DNA from: Micromonospora sp. HM5-17
Lineage (GTDB): Bacteria > Actinomycetota > Actinomycetes > Mycobacteriales > Micromonosporaceae
Direction: 5' to 3'
Length of the DNA stretch: 64,000 nucleotides
Assembly: GCF_003762835.1 (NCBI RefSeq)
Contig: NZ_RJWA01000010.1
Coordinates: 62,001 to 126,000 of the forward strand
The translations under genes and the position numbers were made by a program. Position 1 is the stretch's first letter. The number at the start of each line of letters is the position of its first letter. The notes below the pieces were generated by a model, which saw nothing but the letters and a program-made list of their open reading frames with translations, did not search any database and had not been told where the DNA came from. Below, in pieces: positions 55,432 through 64,000 of the stretch.

Positions 55432-55893
55432 GCCACGGCCCTCCTCTCCGCGGTCCGGATCGCAAGGTCGGACAGGAGGCCGAGGAGCGCGTAGACGAGC
55501 AGGCCGAGGACGACGACGTCGGTCTGACTGAACTCGCGGGCCTCCATCATGAGGAAACCGATCCCGGTCTGGGCGTTGACCTGCTCGCTCACCACGAGAC
55601 TCAGCCAGGCGGCACCGAGGGCCAGCCGGAAACCGAGGAAGAGCGCGCAGGTGGTGGCCGAGGGTTCCGTCTGCCGCCAGCCGCCAGGCCGTACGGGCCA
55701 CCTCGCTGGGCGCGGAGAGCTTCTCCGGCGGAAGCAGCCCGGCCCGCGACGCGGCCTGCCAGCCCAGCAGGAGCGTGAGTGGGGTGACCGCCCGGCGCCA
55801 GCGGTGTCGGGCGCGGGTACTCCGGCTCCGCGGGGCCGCGGACGGAGGCGCTGCGGGGGTCGGGTCGGCGGTCCCGACGACGCCCGCCGTCAT
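55404..55893 (-). pseudogene. Second sulfonate permease, internally deleted
   Basis: The N-terminus (TPLTLLLGWQAASRAGLLPPEKLSAPSEVARTAWRLAADGTLGHHL) runs from an ATG at 55,893. The C-terminus (GFRLALGAAWLSLVVSEQVNAQTGIGFLMMEAREF ... WRRGL) is in another frame. Compared with the intact permease at 50,709, about 130 residues, including most membrane segments and the EAA loop start, are missing at the junction near 55,640-55,660. This is too large for a sequencing error of one base, so a real deletion is likely. Confidence 0.85.
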
Positions 55894-56894
55894 CCGAGAA
55901 CTCCGGCGTAGCGGTCGTCGAGCAGACCGGTGATGTCGACGCGCTCGGGTATCAGCTCCAGCGCGGCGAATCCGTCGGCGATGGCCTGGAGTTCGGCGTC
56001 GATCGCCGGGGTGACCGGGGCGAGGGGCTTGGCGCTCCGGGCCAGTGCCCGAGCCGTGGTCGCCTCGTCGATCTTCAGCTCGGGCGCGAGAATCCTGGTC
56101 CGTTCCTCCGGGTGGGCGATGCCCCAGTCGGTGGTGGCTCGAAACGTCTCCAGGAACGTCCGGATCTGCTCGGGCCGGCGTTCCAGCGCCTCGGGGGAGA
56201 CCAGGATGTACTCCCGGTTGCTGGCCAGCCCGGTCGCGTCGGCCAGGATCGCCACGCCGGGACGTTCGGCGAGCGCGAAGTAGGGGTCCCAGATGACCCA
56301 GGCGTCGACCTGGTCGTTGTCGAACGCGGCGCGCGCCTCGGCGGGCTTGAGGTACTTGACGGTGACGTCCGCCAGGGCCATCCCGTGCGCCTTTAGGAGA
56401 CGGACCAGCAACCAGTGCACGTTGTACCCCTTGTTGAGGGCGATCGTCCGTCCTCTGAGGTCGGCGAAGCTTCGGAAGCCGCGGTCCTCCTTGATCAGCA
56501 CCGCCTCGCCCTGCGGCACCGGCTCCGAGGTGCCGATGATCCGAAACCTGACCTTCCCGGCGGCGGCGAAGATCGGCGGTGCCTCGCCGACCTGGCCGAT
56601 GTCGATCGCGCCGGCCTTCAGTGCCTCGGTCAGCGCCGGGCCGCTCTCGAAGAGTGACCATTCGACGTCGGGGGCGGCGTCCCGGGCCTTGACCAGGCTG
56701 AGTCCGCCGAACCGCTGGTAGCCGACGCGCAACGGGCCGGTGTCGTCCGCCGCGTCGGATCCGGACCCGCAGCCGGCGACCGCCGCCGTGGCGGTCAGGA
56801 CGAGGGCGACCAGGCCGACCAGCACCCGGGGCGGCCGAGGCCGGCGGGTCGCCGGGCGGAGGCGTCCGGGGAGACGCCGGACGGGGTGGGGCAT
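55890..56894 (-). CDS. Second sulfonate-type binding lipoprotein (334 aa)
   Basis: Basic N-region, hydrophobic VLVGLVALVLTATAAVAGC lipobox, then SsuA-like core: GYQRFGGLSLVKARDAAPDVEWSLFESGPALTEALKAGAIDIGQVGEAPPIFA, FADLRGRTIALNKGYNVHWLLVRLLKAHG, VDAWVIWDPYFALAE. ATG at 56,894 with CAGGAG; its stop overlaps the permease remnant (ATGA). Divergent from the SsuD-like gene across a 152-bp control region. Confidence 0.9.
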   Translation of the reverse strand: MPHPVRRLPGRLRPATRRPRPPRVLVGLVALVLTATAAVAGCGSGSDAADDTGPLRVGYQRFGGLSLVKARDAAPDVEWSLFESGPALTEALKAGAIDIGQVGEAPPIFAAAGKVRFRIIGTSEPVPQGEAVLIKEDRGFRSFADLRGRTIALNKGYNVHWLLVRLLKAHGMALADVTVKYLKPAEARAAFDNDQVDAWVIWDPYFALAERPGVAILADATGLASNREYILVSPEALERRPEQIRTFLETFRATTDWGIAHPEERTRILAPELKIDEATTARALARSAKPLAPVTPAIDAELQAIADGFAALELIPERVDITGLLDDRYAGVLG

Positions 56895-56952
56895 GGGTTG
56901 CTCCTGTCGCGAACGGGGACCGGCCCGGGCGGGCCGGGAGCAATAGACTACT

Positions 56953-56966
56953 AAACCTATAGGTTT
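56953..56966. promoter_or_regulatory. Palindrome between divergent sulfur genes
   Basis: AAACCTATAGGTTT is a perfect 14-bp palindrome in an AT-rich island, 59 bp before the binding-protein start and 81 bp before the monooxygenase start. Its place suggests an operator shared by both directions, probably for sulfur-starvation control. Confidence 0.55.
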
Positions 56967-57046
56967 TATGGATAGGATGGTGGGGTCGCCGAAGTCGATC
57001 ACCGCGCCGCGGGGCCGGCGCGGACAGCCCGGGAACTGGAGACGCC

Positions 57047-58264
57047 ATGACCCTCACCTTCCACTGGTTCCTTCCCACCTCCGGCGACAGCCGGGACGTC
57101 GTCGGCGGGGGACACGGCGTGCCGCCGGGCGTCGCCGGTGGTGCCCGGCCGGCCACCATCGCGTACCTCGGGCAGATCGCCCGGAGCGCCGAGCAGCTCG
57201 GCTTCGTCGGCGCGCTCACCCCGACCGGGGCGTGGTGCGAGGACGCCTGGCTGACCACCGCGATGCTCACCGAGGTCACCGAGCGGCTGAAGTTCCTCGT
57301 CGCGTTCCGGCCGGGGCTCGTCTCACCGACCCTGGCCGCACAGATGGCCTCGACCTTCCAGCGGCTGTCCCGGGGACGGCTCCTGCTGAACGTGGTCACC
57401 GGCGGCGAGTCCCACGAGCAGCGCGGCTACGGCGACTTCCTGGACAAGGACGCCCGGTACGCCCGTACCGACGAGTTCCTCCAGATCGTCCGGGCCCTGT
57501 GGCGCGGTGAGACCGTCACGTTCCACGGCGCGCACCTGCGGGTGGAGCAGGCTCGGTTGAGTCGCGTTCCCGAGCCCGTCCCCACGGTCTACTTCGGTGG
57601 CTCGTCGGCCGCCGCCGGCCCGGTGGCGGCGCGTCACAGCGACGTGTACCTGACCTGGGGCGAGCCACCGGAGCAGGTGGCCGGGAAGCTCTCCTGGATC
57701 GGCGAGCTCGCCGCCACGGCGGGACGGAGTCTCCGGTTCGGCATCCGACTGCACGTCATCACCCGGGACACCGCGGAGGCGGCCTGGGCCCAGGCGCGGC
57801 GGCTGCTCGACGGGATCACCGACTCCGACATCCGGACCGTCCAGGCGGGACTGGCGCTCAGCGAGTCCGAGGGGCAGCGCCGGATGCTGGCGCTGCACGG
57901 CGGCTCCCGGGATCGGCTGGAGGTCTCGCCGAACCTCTGGGCCGGAATCGGGCTGGTCCGCGGCGGAGCGGGCACCGCGCTGGTCGGCAGCCACGCCGAG
58001 GTGGCGGACCGGATCGTCGAGTATCACGACCTCGGCATCACCGAGTTCGTCCTCTCCGGATACCCGCACCTCGAGGAGGCGTACTGGTTCGGCGAGGGCG
58101 TCCTGCCCATCCTGCGGCGCCGGGGACTGTGGCGGCACCCGGACGACAGCGCGCCGCTGGCGGCGAGCGGGGAGATCCCGTTCGCGGGACCCGTCGCCGG
58201 GACGGAGACCCCGCCGGCCGCCGGGACGTCCGTGCCGACGGTTCCCGCCGGCCGGGTCGGCTGA
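57047..58264 (+). CDS. Alkanesulfonate monooxygenase-like FMN enzyme (405 aa)
   Basis: SsuD family: FHWFLPTSGDSR, FVGALTPTGAWCEDAWLTTAMLTEVTERLKFLVAFRPGLVSPTLAAQMASTFQRLSRGRLLLNVVTGG, YFGGSSAAAGPVAARHSDVYLTWGEPPEQVA, and VGSHAEVADRIVEYHDLGITEFVLSGYPHLEEAYWFGEGVLP. It releases sulfite from alkanesulfonates using reduced FMN from the reductases nearby. About 25 residues longer than usual at the C-terminus (Pro/Ala/Gly-rich). Confidence 0.9.
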   Translation: MTLTFHWFLPTSGDSRDVVGGGHGVPPGVAGGARPATIAYLGQIARSAEQLGFVGALTPTGAWCEDAWLTTAMLTEVTERLKFLVAFRPGLVSPTLAAQMASTFQRLSRGRLLLNVVTGGESHEQRGYGDFLDKDARYARTDEFLQIVRALWRGETVTFHGAHLRVEQARLSRVPEPVPTVYFGGSSAAAGPVAARHSDVYLTWGEPPEQVAGKLSWIGELAATAGRSLRFGIRLHVITRDTAEAAWAQARRLLDGITDSDIRTVQAGLALSESEGQRRMLALHGGSRDRLEVSPNLWAGIGLVRGGAGTALVGSHAEVADRIVEYHDLGITEFVLSGYPHLEEAYWFGEGVLPILRRRGLWRHPDDSAPLAASGEIPFAGPVAGTETPPAAGTSVPTVPAGRVG

Positions 58265-58366
58265 CCCGGCGCCGGGGCGGCGTCGACTGACCTGGCCCCG
58301 AGGCGGCATCGCGGCCGGAAACCGGTCGTGACCAGGTCTGACGCCGTCCACACCGGCCGGAAATTG

Positions 58367-58382
58367 TTGACAATATTGGCAA
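58367..58382. promoter_or_regulatory. Probable operator of the GalB/GalC-like operon
   Basis: TTGACAATATTGGCAA reads TTG-N-CAATATTG-N-CAA, a perfect inverted repeat apart from the two N positions. It lies 105 bp before the first gene in an AT-rich patch. This form is typical of GntR- or IclR-type regulators; the regulator gene is not in the window. Confidence 0.5.
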
Positions 58383-58486
58383 TGATTGTGTCGCCGTCTA
58401 TGATCGTCCTGCCTGTCGACACGCGCCGGCCGACCCCCCGATGACCAGTCCGGCGCGTCTGCCGAGCCGTCGGGGAGGGAACGACG

Positions 58487-59221
58487 ATGACCACGTCAGC
58501 GACCGGGCGCGGTCCCGTGCTCGTGGTGAGTGCGCACGCCGCCGACTTCGTCTGGCGGGCCGGAGGTGCCATCGCGCTGAGCGCCTCCCGCGGCCAACCG
58601 GTCCACGTCCTCTGCCTCACCTTCGGCGAGAAGGGTGAGTCGCAGGGACTCTGGAAACAGCCGGGCATGACCCTCGACCGGGTCAAGGAGGCACGCCGGG
58701 ACGAGGCGAGCCGGGCGGCGGCGGTGCTCGGCGCCGAGATCGAGTTCCTGGACGCCGGGGACTACCCGCTCCGCGCCACCGACGAGCTCTACGACCGGGT
58801 CATCGCCACCATCCGGCGGACCAACCCGGCGGTGATCCTCACGCACGCGGCCCGGGACCCCTACAACCTCGACCACGCGCTCACCCACGAGATCGTGCTC
58901 CGGTCCCGGATGGTCGCCCAGGCCGCCGGGCACGATCCGTCCAGCCGGCCGATCGGCGCGCCCCAGGTGCTCCAGTTCGAGCCGCACCAGCCGGAGCAGT
59001 GCGGCTTCGTACCGAACCTGTTGCTCGACATCACCGAGGTCTTCGACCGCAAGGTCGAGGCGATGCGGATCATGGGGGCGCAGAGCCACCTCGTCGCGTA
59101 CTACACCGACCTCGGGGTTCGGCGCGGGGTGCAGGCGGTCCGCAACGGCGGGGCCCGGTCCATCACCCACGCCGAGGCGTACCAGCGGGTCTTCCCGGTC
59201 GTGGGTGACGAGCTGTGCTGA
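58487..59221 (+). CDS. galB: PIG-L family protein, 4-oxalomesaconate hydratase-like (244 aa)
   Basis: LVVSAHAADFVWRAGGAIALS replaces the usual AHPDDE zinc motif of PIG-L deacetylases in the way seen in GalB hydratases; also FGEKGESQGLW and ILTHAARDPYNLDHALTHEIVLRSR. It overlaps an aldolase of the LigK/GalC type, the next enzyme in gallate and protocatechuate 4,5-cleavage, which supports the call. No dioxygenase is in view. Confidence 0.8.
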   Translation: MTTSATGRGPVLVVSAHAADFVWRAGGAIALSASRGQPVHVLCLTFGEKGESQGLWKQPGMTLDRVKEARRDEASRAAAVLGAEIEFLDAGDYPLRATDELYDRVIATIRRTNPAVILTHAARDPYNLDHALTHEIVLRSRMVAQAAGHDPSSRPIGAPQVLQFEPHQPEQCGFVPNLLLDITEVFDRKVEAMRIMGAQSHLVAYYTDLGVRRGVQAVRNGGARSITHAEAYQRVFPVVGDELC

Positions 59222-59961
59222 GCCGGCACCGCATCGTCCGTACCAACGCCGCACCCCCGGCCGACGCCGTCGCCCGCCTCGCCGAGCTCGGTGTCGCCTG
59301 CGTACACGAGGCACAGGGGCGGACCGGGCTGCTCGGCCACCGGCTGCGGCCGATCTACCCCGGTGCCCGGATCGCCGGCCGGGCGGTCACCGTCTCCGCA
59401 CCGCCCGGAGACAACCTGATGATCCACGCGGCGGTGGAGCAGACCCGACCCGGCGACATCCTGGTCGTCGCCTTCAGCTCGCCCTGCACCGACGGCGCCT
59501 TCGGTGAACTGCTCGCCACCTCACTGCGGGCCCGGGGCGTACTCGGTGTCGTCATCGATGCCGGCTGTCGGGACGTGGCGGAGCTGACCGCGCTGCGTTT
59601 CCCGGTCTGGTCCCGGGTGGTCTCCGCCCAGGGCACGGTCAAGGCGAGCCCCGGCTCGGTGAACGTCCCCATTGTCATCGGTGGCGCCTACATCCGGGCC
59701 GGCGACGCCATCGTGGCCGACGACGACGGCGTCGTGGTGGTGCCGCGGGAGCGGGCCGCCGAGGTGGCCGCCGCCGGGATCGCCCGGCGGGCCGCGGAGG
59801 AGGAGAAGCGTCAGCGTCTGGCCGCCGGAGTGCTCGGCCTGGACATGTACCAGCTCCGCCCGCTGCTGGACCGGCTCGGCGTCGTGTACGTCGACGCGGC
59901 GGACCCGGCGGAGCCGACCGAGTCGGCTGACCCGGCGGGGCCGGCCGAACCGGCGGGCTGA
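59215..59961 (+). CDS. galC: 4-carboxy-4-hydroxy-2-oxoadipate aldolase-like protein (248 aa)
   Basis: RraA-like fold of the LigK/GalC/HMG aldolase class: GDNLMIHAAVEQTRPGDILVV, FGELLATSLRARGVLGVVIDAGCRDVAEL (catalytic GxRD), VFSR-like PVWSR and VNVPIVIGGAYIRAGDAIVADDDGVVVVP. It splits the meta-cleavage product into pyruvate and oxaloacetate. GTG at 59,215 overlaps the hydratase gene; the last 25 residues are a low-complexity Pro/Ala/Glu tail. Confidence 0.85.
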   Translation: MLSRHRIVRTNAAPPADAVARLAELGVACVHEAQGRTGLLGHRLRPIYPGARIAGRAVTVSAPPGDNLMIHAAVEQTRPGDILVVAFSSPCTDGAFGELLATSLRARGVLGVVIDAGCRDVAELTALRFPVWSRVVSAQGTVKASPGSVNVPIVIGGAYIRAGDAIVADDDGVVVVPRERAAEVAAAGIARRAAEEEKRQRLAAGVLGLDMYQLRPLLDRLGVVYVDAADPAEPTESADPAGPAEPAG

Positions 59962-60471
59962 GGCCGCGGCACCGCCCTCCCGGGCCTCCCTCCCGTCGCC
60001 GAGCGGGCACACCGGGACCGACCCACCGCCATTTCTGGACCCGACCTGGATCACGACGCGTGGTCGGCGGGCAGGGCACGGATCGGCGCCGCCCACGACC
60101 CGGAACGGAACTCGTCCCGAGGCGGGGGCCGGGGCGGTGGCCGACCACGCCGTCCCCGGCCCCGGCCGGTCGGCTCCGGCTCGTGACCTCCGGCGCCGTT
60201 CGACCGTTTGACACCCGGAAGTGATAGCGACGTCGTAGCCCGGCCCCGACCGACCGGCCCGGCGCGGGGGATGTCCCGGGTGCGTGCCCGAACCGGCCCG
60301 GGCCGCACCCCGGATCGGTCGGGGTGCGGGACGCACCGCCACGCCGCCGTCGGTCCGGGACCGAGGGCTCCGCCGCCGTGCCCCGGGCGTCACACGCCCT
60401 GACCCGACGCGCCGGCCGTGGCCGCCAGATCCGGCGTACCGCAGCGCGCTCAGCACCGGAAGGGGCCGTCC
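59962..60471. other. Non-coding gap
   Basis: 510 bp of very GC-rich DNA between the aldolase and the stress-protein gene. Only shadow ORFs are open here; I see no gene, clear terminator or promoter that I can support. Confidence 0.5.
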
Positions 60472-61386
60472 ATGACCAGCACGCCAGCCGCCGCGGTGAT
60501 CGTCGGAGTCGACGGGTCGGAGGGGAGTCTCCGCGCCGTCGACTGGGCGGCCGAGGAGGCGAGGCTCCGGGGCGCTCCGCTGCGGGTCGTCCACGCGTTC
60601 ATCTGGCCGTTGCTGGGGGTTCCGCTCGGGCCGGCGCCGATGGCGCCGCCGGAGGCGGGGCTGCGCAACGAGGCCCAGCGGATCCTCGAGAGCGCCGCCG
60701 ATCGGGCCCGCCGGGCCGCGCCCGGGGTGACGGTGTCGACCGACCTTCCGGCGCGTGTCCCCGCGGCGGCGCTGATCGAGGCGTCCCACGGTGCCGACCT
60801 CGTGGTGGTCGGCAGCCGTGGCCTCGGCGGCTTCTCCGGGTTGCTGCTCGGCTCGGTCGGCGCCCAGGTGACCGCGCACGCCGCCTGCCCGGTCGTGGTG
60901 GTCCGGGGCGGCGACCACCGGCGGTCCCCCGGACCCGTGCCCGGCGAGGTGCTGGTCGGGGTGGATGGTTCGGAGTCTTCGCGGCTCGCCGTCGGCTTCG
61001 CCTTCGCGTACGCCTCCCGGCGCGGGCTCGGGGTGGCGGCGGTACACGCCGGGCGGCCCGGTCGGCCGGGCGGTCCGGGGGTGACCCGACCGGGCGCCGG
61101 CGACGCCGACCTGGCCGAGGCCGAGGCGCGACTTCTCACCGAGGCGCTCGCCGGCTGGCGGGAACGGTATCCCGACGTGCCGGTCCGAAGCGCTGTCGTC
61201 GCCGGGCGGCCGGCCGAGGTGCTGGTACGGCAGGCGTCCGGCGCCGACCTGCTGGTGGTCGGCGCCCGGGGACGCGGCGGCTTCGCCGACCTGCTGCTCG
61301 GCTCGGTGAGTCAGGCGGCCCTGTACCACGCCCCGGTGCCGGTGGCCGTGGTCCGACCGGGCACAGCCCCGGCCGGGAGCCGGTGA
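60472..61386 (+). CDS. Tandem-domain universal stress protein (304 aa)
   Basis: Two UspA domains. The first has VIVGVDGSEGSLRAVDWAAEEA and VVVGSRGLGGFSGLLLGSVGAQVTAHAACPVVVV; the second LVGVDGSESSRLAVGFAF and LVVGARGRGGFADLLLGSVSQAALYHAPVPVAVV. Both hold the G-x2-G-x9-G(S/T) ATP-binding loop. Typical of actinobacterial stress or dormancy proteins. ATG at 60,472 with GGAAGGGG before it. Confidence 0.9.
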   Translation: MTSTPAAAVIVGVDGSEGSLRAVDWAAEEARLRGAPLRVVHAFIWPLLGVPLGPAPMAPPEAGLRNEAQRILESAADRARRAAPGVTVSTDLPARVPAAALIEASHGADLVVVGSRGLGGFSGLLLGSVGAQVTAHAACPVVVVRGGDHRRSPGPVPGEVLVGVDGSESSRLAVGFAFAYASRRGLGVAAVHAGRPGRPGGPGVTRPGAGDADLAEAEARLLTEALAGWRERYPDVPVRSAVVAGRPAEVLVRQASGADLLVVGARGRGGFADLLLGSVSQAALYHAPVPVAVVRPGTAPAGSR

Positions 61387-61567
61387 GCGGGTGCGTCGAT
61401 CGCGGCGGCCGGGGCGGCGGTGGTACGCGCCGAGCCCGGCCCCGCACTGGTGGCGCCAGGTGCCGATCCAGGCCCACCGGTTGATCCGGCCGGCCTCGAC
61501 GTACTCCTGGGCAGAGGCCGGGGCCGGTCACGGTGCTGCTTTCCGATGGTGGGCCCGTCCCCGTCGG

Positions 61568-63277
61568 CTAGTCGCGGCTGCCCTCGCGGTCCCGCCGTAC
61601 CGTCGCCCGGCGACCCTTGATGGTGGTCTGTCGCAGCTTCGTGATGACCTCGGCAGCGGCGGTTTTCGGAACCTCGACCAGGGAGAACCGGTCAGCGATC
61701 TCGATCGCGCCGATCTCCCGGCCGGTGACCCGGGTCTCACCGGTGATCGCCCCGACCAGGTCCTGCGGCCGGATGCCGGCGCGCCGCCCCACCCCGATGA
61801 ACAGACAGGTCATCCCGCCGGGCCGCGGGCGGGCGCCGCGCCGATCGTCCCGGCGGCCCCGTCCCTCCCGCTCGGTGCGGAACGCGACCTGCGGGATGTC
61901 CTCCTCGTCGACGGTCCCGCGGGTCGACTCGTGGGCCAGCTTCACCGCGGCGAGGGCCACCTCCATCACGTCGAAATCGTCGGTCAGGGTCTCCACGACC
62001 ACCCGGTACGGTTCGAGGTCGTCCTCCAGCAGACTCTCGTGCAGCGCGGCCCGGAGGATCTCCAACCGCCGGGTCCGCAGGTCGGCCACGGTCGGCACCT
62101 TGTCGATCGAGATCCGCTGGCCGGTGGTCCGCTCGATGGTCTTCAACATCCGGTGTTCCCGGGGCTCGGCCAGCGTGATCGCCACGCCCTGCCGCCCGGC
62201 GCGGCCGACCCGACCGATCCGGTGCACGTACGACTCCGGCGCCGACGGCACGTCGTAGTTGACCACGTGGGTGAGCTGCTCGATGTCCAGCCCCCGGGCG
62301 GCGACGTCGGTCGCGACCAGGAGGTCGGCCGTACCGGCCCGCAGCCGCCCCATCACCCGGTCCCGCTGCTCCTGCGTCATCCCGCCGTGCAGCGCCTCCG
62401 CCCGGTATCCCCGGCCGTTCATCGTCTCGGTGAGCCGGTCGACCTCCTCCCGGCTACGGCAGAAGACGATGGCCGCGGTCGGCGACTCGACGTCGAGGAC
62501 CCGGCCCAGCGCGGCCGGCTTGTGGGCGCGCGCGACGACGTACGCGATCTGGCGGACCAGCGGGGCCGTTCCCGCGGGGGCGGGCTGCCGGGCGATCTCG
62601 ATCCGAACCGGATCGCGCAGGTGCTGCCGGGCCAGCCCGTCGATCCGGCTCGGCATGGTGGCGGAGAAGAGCACGGTCTGCCGCTGCTCCGGCACGTGTT
62701 GAAGGATCGCCTCGATGTCCTCGGCGAAGCCCATGTCGAGCATCTCGTCCGCCTCGTCCAGCACCACCGTGTCGAGCGCGTCGAGTCGCAGCGTGCCGCG
62801 GGCGATGTGGTCCAGTGCGCGCCCCGGGGTCGCCACCACCACGTCGACCCCGGCGTCGAGCACCCGCAGTTGCCGGGCGATCGGCTGCCCGCCGTAGATC
62901 GGCAGGACCCGGACGCCGAGGTCGCGGCCGTACCGGTGGATCGCCTCGGAGACCTGCGCGGCCAGCTCCCGGGTCGGCACCAGGATCAGTGCCACCGGGT
63001 CGCCCGGCCGGTCGGCGGGCATCCGCTGCAACAGCGGGAGGGCGAACGCGGCCGTCTTGCCGGTTCCGGTGGCTGCCTGCCCGAGCAGGTCACGCCCGGC
63101 GAGCAGCGGCGGGATCGCCTCCCGCTGGATCGCGGTCGGCTCCTCGTAGCCGAGGGCGCCCAGGGCCGCCAGGAGTTCGGGTCGTAGCCCGAGCTCGGCG
63201 AAGGTGCCGGGATCCTCGTCGGTGGCGTTCGGGGTGATGCCCTCCGCCGGGGCGGGGCGTACGCTGTCGGACCTCAT
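61568..63277 (-). CDS. DEAD-box RNA helicase (569 aa)
   Basis: Complete motif set: TAIQREAI (Q), ATGTGKT (I), PTRELA (Ia), TPGR (Ib), DEAD (II), SAT (III), ATDVAARGLD (V), HRIGRVGRAG (VI). C-terminal DbpA-like RNA-binding domain (TCLFIGVGRRAGIRPQDLVGAITGETRV). DeaD/CsdA-like, probably for ribosome assembly and cold adaptation. The ATG at 63,277 is chosen; the longer frame to 63,985 lies opposite another gene. Confidence 0.92.
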   Translation of the reverse strand: MRSDSVRPAPAEGITPNATDEDPGTFAELGLRPELLAALGALGYEEPTAIQREAIPPLLAGRDLLGQAATGTGKTAAFALPLLQRMPADRPGDPVALILVPTRELAAQVSEAIHRYGRDLGVRVLPIYGGQPIARQLRVLDAGVDVVVATPGRALDHIARGTLRLDALDTVVLDEADEMLDMGFAEDIEAILQHVPEQRQTVLFSATMPSRIDGLARQHLRDPVRIEIARQPAPAGTAPLVRQIAYVVARAHKPAALGRVLDVESPTAAIVFCRSREEVDRLTETMNGRGYRAEALHGGMTQEQRDRVMGRLRAGTADLLVATDVAARGLDIEQLTHVVNYDVPSAPESYVHRIGRVGRAGRQGVAITLAEPREHRMLKTIERTTGQRISIDKVPTVADLRTRRLEILRAALHESLLEDDLEPYRVVVETLTDDFDVMEVALAAVKLAHESTRGTVDEEDIPQVAFRTEREGRGRRDDRRGARPRPGGMTCLFIGVGRRAGIRPQDLVGAITGETRVTGREIGAIEIADRFSLVEVPKTAAAEVITKLRQTTIKGRRATVRRDREGSRD

Positions 63278-63583
63278 ACCCGTCAGCCTTCCACCACGCC
63301 GATCGGGGTGCTGCGCCGACCGGCGCGATCCGGGCCGGCGCGGCTGTCGTACCCCTGGCACCGTCACGCCGAAGCTCCCCGGCGTCGGCACGGCCCGGGC
63401 CGAGGCCGCCACGGTGGCCGAGGAGCCGCGGACGAGAACGACCCCCGGCCGCGAACCACAGAGACGGCCCGGCGGGCTGACCGGCCCGGCGGTCGGCACC
63501 GCTGCTGACCGGCCGGTACCCTGAACCCCGCTCGGCTCGGGTTGTCCGGCCGGGTGCACCGCGCCGACCAACCGGGGGATGCC
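63278..63583. other. Divergent intergenic region
   Basis: 306 bp between the helicase and the YkgJ-like gene, transcribed in opposite directions. No gene or clear operator is visible; promoters for both should lie here. Confidence 0.5.
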
Positions 63584-64000
63584 GTGTCTGGGGAGACCGC
63601 ACGCGTCGAGGGCGGCGCGGCGCCGGCCCCGCTCGCGGCGGCCGCGCTGCGGGCCGACTGCGCCCGCTGCTTCGGGCTCTGCTGTGTGGTTCCCGCCTTC
63701 GCCGCCTCGGCGGACTTCGCGATCGACAAGCCCGCCGGCCGGGCCTGCCCGCACCTGCGCGACGACTTCCGCTGCGGCATCCACGCGACACTGCGGGACC
63801 GGGGGTTTCCGGGGTGTACCGTCTTCGACTGCTTCGGCGCCGGGCAGCAGGTGTCGCAGGTGACCTTCGGCGGGCGGAACTGGCGGGCCGAGCCGCGGCT
63901 CGCACCGCAGATGTTCGCGGTCTTCCCGGTCATGCGGGACCTGCACGAGCTGCTCTGGTACCTGACCGAGGCGATCGCGCTGCACCCGCCCGGGCCGCGG
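63584..64000 (+). CDS. Cys-rich YkgJ-like protein, 3' end cut by the window
   Basis: The visible 139 residues have LRADCARCFGLCCVV, then CPHLRDDFRCGIHATLRDRGFPGCTVFDCFGAGQQVSQ: the zinc/iron-cysteine box of YkgJ-like proteins, which in actinomycetes are often followed by pentapeptide repeats. GTG at 63,584 after GGGGGAT. The frame is open at 64,000. Confidence 0.7.
   Translation, partial: MSGETARVEGGAAPAPLAAAALRADCARCFGLCCVVPAFAASADFAIDKPAGRACPHLRDDFRCGIHATLRDRGFPGCTVFDCFGAGQQVSQVTFGGRNWRAEPRLAPQMFAVFPVMRDLHELLWYLTEAIALHPPGPR

Noticed and set aside
54643-57399. A 918-codon frame as one giant ABC protein
   Set aside because: Only the ends make sense: the ATPase at 54,643-55,431 and the permease N-terminus. 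The middle is the wrong frame of the binding-protein gene.

Overview
The window is about 70% GC, with GTG starts, ATGA/GTGA stop-start overlaps and gene families typical of a high-GC actinomycete; a Micromonosporaceae-like host fits best, but the genus cannot be fixed from the sequence. Positions 1 to about 48,100 are one prophage of a tailed phage whose left end lies outside the window. It ends beside an intact tRNA-Leu(GAG) gene at 48,097-48,180, next to a tyrosine integrase. The remaining 16 kb is ordinary chromosome.

Prophage layout, read right to left because most genes are on the minus strand: integrase and a divergent excisionase-like protein (46.3-47.8 kb); a prophage tRNA-Gly(UCC); an intein-split DNA-modification protein coupled to a ParB-like protein (43.0-46.1 kb); an Acb2/Tad1-like anti-CBASS candidate (42.6-42.9 kb); small and large terminase; portal, MuF-type fusion and capsid genes (26.7-34.2 kb); tail tube, connectors and tail chaperones (18.5-22.1 kb); tape measure and minor tail proteins (4.4-13.2 kb); then replication and recombination genes (0-4 kb), including a Sak4-like ATPase and a winged-helix protein with seven phased iterons inside its own gene, a lambda-O-like origin. 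A plus-strand block (13.4-18.4 kb) between the chaperones and the tape measure carries a DUF6879/XRE-DUF5753 regulator pair, small zinc-ribbon genes and a lysis cassette in which two genes carry frameshifts.

Two plus-strand cargo genes sit in the late region. One is a single-chain fusion of an Eco57I-type methyltransferase and a BsuBI/PstI-type endonuclease (34.6-37.2 kb). The other is an AlbA_2 (Schlafen-like) protein (38.7-40.0 kb). Two minus-strand cassettes (22.3-26.5 kb) have their own promoters and hairpins.

Two repeated control elements tie the prophage together. The first is a 17-bp operator, consensus CGTACA-N6-A(T)TGTA, placed twice around very similar promoters (-35, exactly 18 bp, TACAAT) upstream of scattered moron-like cassettes. 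The second is a 35-bp dyad found at seven gene starts: integrase, excisionase, modification operon, terminase operon, tape measure, an accessory operon and the recombinase. Both look like a prophage regulon that has not been described here before.

Chromosomal part: a complete sulfonate/organosulfur operon (flavin reductase, binding protein, permease, ATPase, FMN monooxygenase, FMN reductase; 48.98-54.57 kb); a second, inward-facing Ssu-type transporter whose permease has lost most of its middle (54.64-56.89 kb); a divergent SsuD-like monooxygenase; a GalB/GalC-like pair of aromatic meta-cleavage genes; a tandem universal stress protein; a DEAD-box helicase; and the start of a cysteine-rich YkgJ-like protein cut by the window edge. 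All starts, families and regulatory calls come from reading the sequence; no database search was run.
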